Shown here: in pieces, positions 5,197-8,358 of the stretch
How positions within the stretch are numbered: position 1 is the stretch's first letter
How the letters are laid out: each line of letters begins with the position of its first letter
Assembly: GCA_008363265.1 (NCBI GenBank)
Contig: RHKR01000080.1
Span: 2,071 to 10,428, forward strand
DNA: 8,358 nt
Direction of reading: 5' to 3'
Source of the DNA: Chlorobiota bacterium
GTDB lineage: Bacteria > Bacteroidota > Ignavibacteria > Ignavibacteriales > Ignavibacteriaceae
Notes under the pieces: model-generated
Told to the model about the DNA's origin: nothing
Seen by the model: only the letters and a program-made list of their open reading frames with translations
Database searches by the model: none
Position numbers and translations under genes: made by a program

Positions 5197-6959
5197 AAGG
5201 TTACGACTCGCTTCTCCGCAATTCTTTCAACTGGCTGAAAGGGATACCGGCGGCCCCCGGGCTCTATATCGGGAAGTCGTACATCTATTCAAAGGAGACG
5301 ATCGTTATAAAAGACGGCACGATCGATGACGTTGATGAGGCCCTTGAAGCGTTCAGGGAGGCCCTTGACCGTTCGAAAAAGGAACTTGACAAGATATTCA
5401 AAGTGGCCAAGGAGAAGATGGGGGAGCAGAGGGCGGCAATTTTTGAAGCGCAACTTCTCATTCTCGAAGATCCCGATCTGGTAGGTGTGATCGAACAGAA
5501 AATAATGATCGAGAAACGGGAACCTGAGAGCATCGTCAAGGAAGAGTTTAACAAGTTTATGGGGATGATGTTCGATGCTGATGATCCTTACATGAAAGAG
5601 CGCGCGAACGACATTGAGGATATCAGGAACCGGATCATCCGGAATCTGAAAAAGGAGAGATGGTCGTCCACTATCGTTTCGGGAACGATAGTCATCAGTG
5701 AAATGCTCACCCCTGCCGATACTATCCTTTTCTCGAGGAACGATGTAAAGGCCTACATAACAGAGCATGGGGGTCTTACTTCACATGCCGCGATTATTGC
5801 GAGGTCTCTTAACATCCCTGCAGTACTTGGCGTACCGAAAATTCTCGAGATGGTGGAAACAGACACCGAGCTTATCGTTGACGGTTTCTACGGATATGTT
5901 TTTATTGACCCGACCGATGAGCAACTAGAATTTTTTAAGGACAAGATCACTCATTTGGAGAGAGTGAATGAGGGGCTGAAAGAACTGGTAGACCTTCCCT
6001 CTGTCACACTCGACGGTGTTGAGATCGAGATCCAGGCGAATGTTGATGTAAGCGGTGAGGTTGAGAAGATCGCCACTTTGGGCGCCAAGGGTATCGGGCT
6101 TTACAGAACAGAACAGTTGATCGAAGAGCTGGGTGAATTCCCCGATGAAGATACTCAGACAAGGATCTACACCGATCTCTCATCGAGGATCTATCCGGAA
6201 ATGGTTACGATCAGAGCCTTCGACCTTGGAGGCGACAAAACCCGTCTCTTTCATCCTTCAGAGAAGAATCCTTTCCTGGGGTTGCGCGGGATCAGGTTTC
6301 TCCTCGACAACAAGGAACTTTTCAGGCAGCAGATCAAGGCGATCATGCGCTCAAACATGAACCGCAACATAAGGTTCATGCTCCCCATGGTTTCGACCAT
6401 CAAGGAGATCAGGGAAACAAAAAAACTGATCGCGGAATGTGAATTGGAGCTCAAGGCATCAGGCCAGAAGTACAACAACCAGTTTCAGCTCGGAATAATG
6501 ATCGAGGTCCCCTCTGCAGCCGTGCTTGCACTGCAATTGGCGATGGAGAGCGACTTCTTCAGTATCGGTACCAACGATCTCATTCAGTACATGATGGCTG
6601 TTGACAGGGGAAACGACCTCGTGGTAGATCTGTATCAGGAGTTTCATCCCGCGGTACTCCGTACACTGAGTTACATCCTTGAGGATACCTGTGACACGGG
6701 AATTAAGATCAGTATTTGCGGTGAAATGGCGGCTGACACGCTGGCCTTACCCATTCTTGTGGGACTCGGTTTGAAATCATTGTCGGTTTCTCCTGTTGCC
6801 GCGCCATCGGTAAAAAGAACGATCCGCTCATTCAGTTACAGCAGGGCGAGGGAACTGGCTGATGAATGCCTCAAATGTTCCGCTGAAGAGGAAGTGATCG
6901 AAAAGATACAGCAATTTTTCGCTGAATTCAACATACAACGAACAAGGCATCTGATCTGA
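5193..6959 (+). CDS. ptsI: PTS enzyme I (phosphoenolpyruvate-protein phosphotransferase)
   Basis: A 588-residue enzyme that autophosphorylates from phosphoenolpyruvate and passes phosphate to HPr. The N-terminal domain starts at KGIPAAPGLYIGK (16-28), after about 14 residues more than usual; the HPr-binding helical region is around 45-145; the phospho-histidine is His198 in GGLTSHAAIIARS. In the barrel domain: GLYRTE with Arg305, RAFDLGGDK (341-349), GLRGIR (363-368), IMIEVPSA (435-442), FSIGTNDLIQY (456-466) and the catalytic Cys509 in ISICGEMA. These match the PEP and Mg ligands of the family. One odd point: the usual RTEFLFMD-type stretch reads RTEQLIEELGE here. The start was chosen because its ATG overlaps the ptsH stop. 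No EII genes are seen, so the relay may serve regulation or distant EIIs. Confidence 0.96.
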   Translation: MKGYDSLLRNSFNWLKGIPAAPGLYIGKSYIYSKETIVIKDGTIDDVDEALEAFREALDRSKKELDKIFKVAKEKMGEQRAAIFEAQLLILEDPDLVGVIEQKIMIEKREPESIVKEEFNKFMGMMFDADDPYMKERANDIEDIRNRIIRNLKKERWSSTIVSGTIVISEMLTPADTILFSRNDVKAYITEHGGLTSHAAIIARSLNIPAVLGVPKILEMVETDTELIVDGFYGYVFIDPTDEQLEFFKDKITHLERVNEGLKELVDLPSVTLDGVEIEIQANVDVSGEVEKIATLGAKGIGLYRTEQLIEELGEFPDEDTQTRIYTDLSSRIYPEMVTIRAFDLGGDKTRLFHPSEKNPFLGLRGIRFLLDNKELFRQQIKAIMRSNMNRNIRFMLPMVSTIKEIRETKKLIAECELELKASGQKYNNQFQLGIMIEVPSAAVLALQLAMESDFFSIGTNDLIQYMMAVDRGNDLVVDLYQEFHPAVLRTLSYILEDTCDTGIKISICGEMAADTLALPILVGLGLKSLSVSPVAAPSVKRTIRSFSYSRARELADECLKCSAEEEVIEKIQQFFAEFNIQRTRHLI

Positions 6960-6973
6960 GCCGGCCTCAGTCT

Positions 6974-8358
6974 GTGTGCTCAAAACATCAACCCCAACAT
7001 TCGAACGGATTTGATCTGCAGAGACTGCTCCTGGTCACAGTTGTGGCCATACTCTTCGGCGCGGTAGCTCCTTTGAACGCCCAGTACTACTATTTCGGGC
7101 GGAACAAGGTGCATTATGAGAATTTCGACTGGCGGATTCTTCAGACCGAACATTTCGATATCTATTTCGATGCCGATATGCTGCCCATGGCTGAGACAGG
7201 TGCCCGGATAGCAGAGGAGGCATTCGGAGTTTTGAAGGAAGACCTGCAGCACACGATCACATACCGTATCCCTCTTATATTTTACAATACACACATCCAT
7301 TTTCAGCAGACGAACATCACCCCCGGGTTCATCCCGGAGGGTGTCGGTGGATTCTTCGAGTTCATGAAAGGGAGGGTGGTTATCCCTTTCCTTGGATCGG
7401 TTGGAAAGTTCAGACACGTGATCTACCATGAACTCACACACGTTTTTATGACTTCAAAACTTTCCCGGATTTCAAAAGACAGGAAGTGGACAGATACGTA
7501 CTTTCCTCCGCTTTGGTTTGTGGAAGGGATCGCCGAGTTCTATTCCACCAGGCCAGATGCACAGGCGGCCATGGTAATGCGTGACGCTGTGTTGAACAAC
7601 TATTTCACCGGGATAAAGAATATAAATGCTGTTTACGGCTCTTTCATCATGTACAAATTCGGTCAGGCTTTTATGGAATTTGTGCGGGAGAGATACGGCC
7701 GCTGGTTCGTTCTCCGCGTACTCGAAAACATCCATCTCTCAGAAGATTTCAACGAAGTGATCAGCATCACTCTCGGCAAACCGGTGGAACAGATAGACGC
7801 TGAGTGGCTGGAACATGAACGGAAAAAGTATTACCCTCTGGTTACCACTCACTCTTCGAATGCGCTCGCCGCAAAAAAAGTGATCGATGGTGGCTATAAT
7901 TTTGATCCGAACGTGCTGATCGACTCCCTCAAAAGGAAGTACTACATTGTTTACACCGCAAACAAAGACGGCTACTCATCCCTTTTCATTACGGAGATGG
8001 ATTCAACTTTCACAATCGAATTGAATACAGAAAGGGTAATAACCGCCGAACGTGGACGTGAGCATGAATCTGTTCATCTTTTTGAGCCGTCTCTCACTGT
8101 TTCAAAAGAAGGAATTGCCGCGTTTGTGACAAGATCGGGCGAGAGTGACGTAATTCATCTTTACGATCTTCTAAAGAAGCAGGAAGTCTCGAAACTCAGA
8201 TTTGACGGAATACTTTCAATATCAGACCCTTCCTTTAGCGAAAAGGGGGATATCCTGTTCCGCGGAATAAATGGTGAGGCCTCCACTGATCTCTATGTCT
8301 GGTTCAGAGAAGAGCAGAAACTTAAAAGACTTACTGCAGACAATTTCAATGATGCTTC
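6974..8358 (+). CDS. Secreted HExxH peptidase with TolB-like beta-propeller (3' end cut)
   Basis: Open from 6926 to the window end with no ATG before the signal sequence; GTG at 6974, 14 bases after the ptsI stop, is the best start, but CTG or ATT codons nearby cannot be excluded. With GTG as residue 1 there is a signal peptide: hydrophobic stretch at about 18-33 (LLLVTVVAILFGAVA) and a likely cleavage after PLNA (residue 36). The mature part has YHELTHVF (His152, Glu153, His156) and then WFVEGIAEFYS (181-191) with Glu184, the spacing of a gluzincin-type zinc site (peptidase MA-like). From about residue 300 the sequence turns to beta-propeller repeats, for example a TolB/WD40-like blade near 415-450 (DPSFSEKGDILF... 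DLYVW... LKRLTAD). Similar peptidase-propeller proteins are common exported proteins in Bacteroidota and Chlorobi, with no well-defined role. At least 461 residues are visible. Possibly an envelope-associated protein. Confidence 0.85.
   Translation, partial: MCSKHQPQHSNGFDLQRLLLVTVVAILFGAVAPLNAQYYYFGRNKVHYENFDWRILQTEHFDIYFDADMLPMAETGARIAEEAFGVLKEDLQHTITYRIPLIFYNTHIHFQQTNITPGFIPEGVGGFFEFMKGRVVIPFLGSVGKFRHVIYHELTHVFMTSKLSRISKDRKWTDTYFPPLWFVEGIAEFYSTRPDAQAAMVMRDAVLNNYFTGIKNINAVYGSFIMYKFGQAFMEFVRERYGRWFVLRVLENIHLSEDFNEVISITLGKPVEQIDAEWLEHERKKYYPLVTTHSSNALAAKKVIDGGYNFDPNVLIDSLKRKYYIVYTANKDGYSSLFITEMDSTFTIELNTERVITAERGREHESVHLFEPSLTVSKEGIAAFVTRSGESDVIHLYDLLKKQEVSKLRFDGILSISDPSFSEKGDILFRGINGEASTDLYVWFREEQKLKRLTADNFNDA

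Noticed and set aside
5289..5768. 159-codon open frame on the minus strand over ptsI
   Set aside because: Antisense shadow of the enzyme I N-terminal domain; no motifs.
6980..7441. 153-codon open frame on the minus strand over the peptidase gene
   Set aside because: The plus-strand frame has a signal peptide, HELTH and WFVEG motifs and stays open to the window end; the minus-strand frame is a shadow.

Overview
The window holds two gene blocks transcribed away from each other, separated by an AT-rich intergenic region of about 270 bases. Moderate GC, A-rich gene starts that often lack a clear Shine-Dalgarno, a type II isopentenyl diphosphate isomerase, an HPr/EI pair with no sugar-specific EII, and a secreted HExxH peptidase fused to a TolB-like propeller together suggest a member of the Bacteroidota/Chlorobiota/Ignavibacteriota assemblage. 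This is inferred from gene content; there is no rRNA or other marker in the window.

Left block (minus strand, 2624 down to 1): an arsenic-resistance operon in the order arsR, an LMW-phosphatase-fold arsenate reductase-like protein, a small CxxC thioredoxin-fold protein, a CSCS-type (ArsP/PF03773-like) permease, and acr3, which runs off the left edge. The genes are tightly packed (ATGA overlap, 1-base and 10-base gaps). Two near-identical copies of a TTCG-N8-CGAA inverted repeat occur, one over the arsR promoter and one in the arsR-arsC gap; they are the natural candidates for the ArsR operator. The likely logic is: ArsR senses As(III) through cysteines, the reductase converts arsenate to arsenite with reducing power from a thioredoxin-like partner, and two unrelated membrane proteins export arsenic species.

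Intergenic region (2625-2897): it contains the arsR promoter and operator, a strong minus-strand intrinsic terminator (2675-2709) that no minus-strand gene of normal size explains, and just upstream of that terminator an 80-base segment that can fold into a closed multi-hairpin domain and also contains a 16-codon ORF. This is the least explained part of the window and may be a small RNA or leader/riboswitch-like element.

Right block (plus strand, 2898 to the end): fni (type II IPP isomerase), a short-chain polyprenyl diphosphate synthase (probably GGPP/FPP), ptsH (HPr), ptsI (enzyme I), and a secreted gluzincin-type peptidase with a beta-propeller region that is cut by the right edge. Gaps are 2, 8 and 14 bases plus one ATGA overlap, so this looks like one transcript that joins isoprenoid precursor supply to the general PTS phosphorelay. 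No EIIA/B/C or HPr kinase is visible, so the PTS may be regulatory or work with components coded elsewhere.
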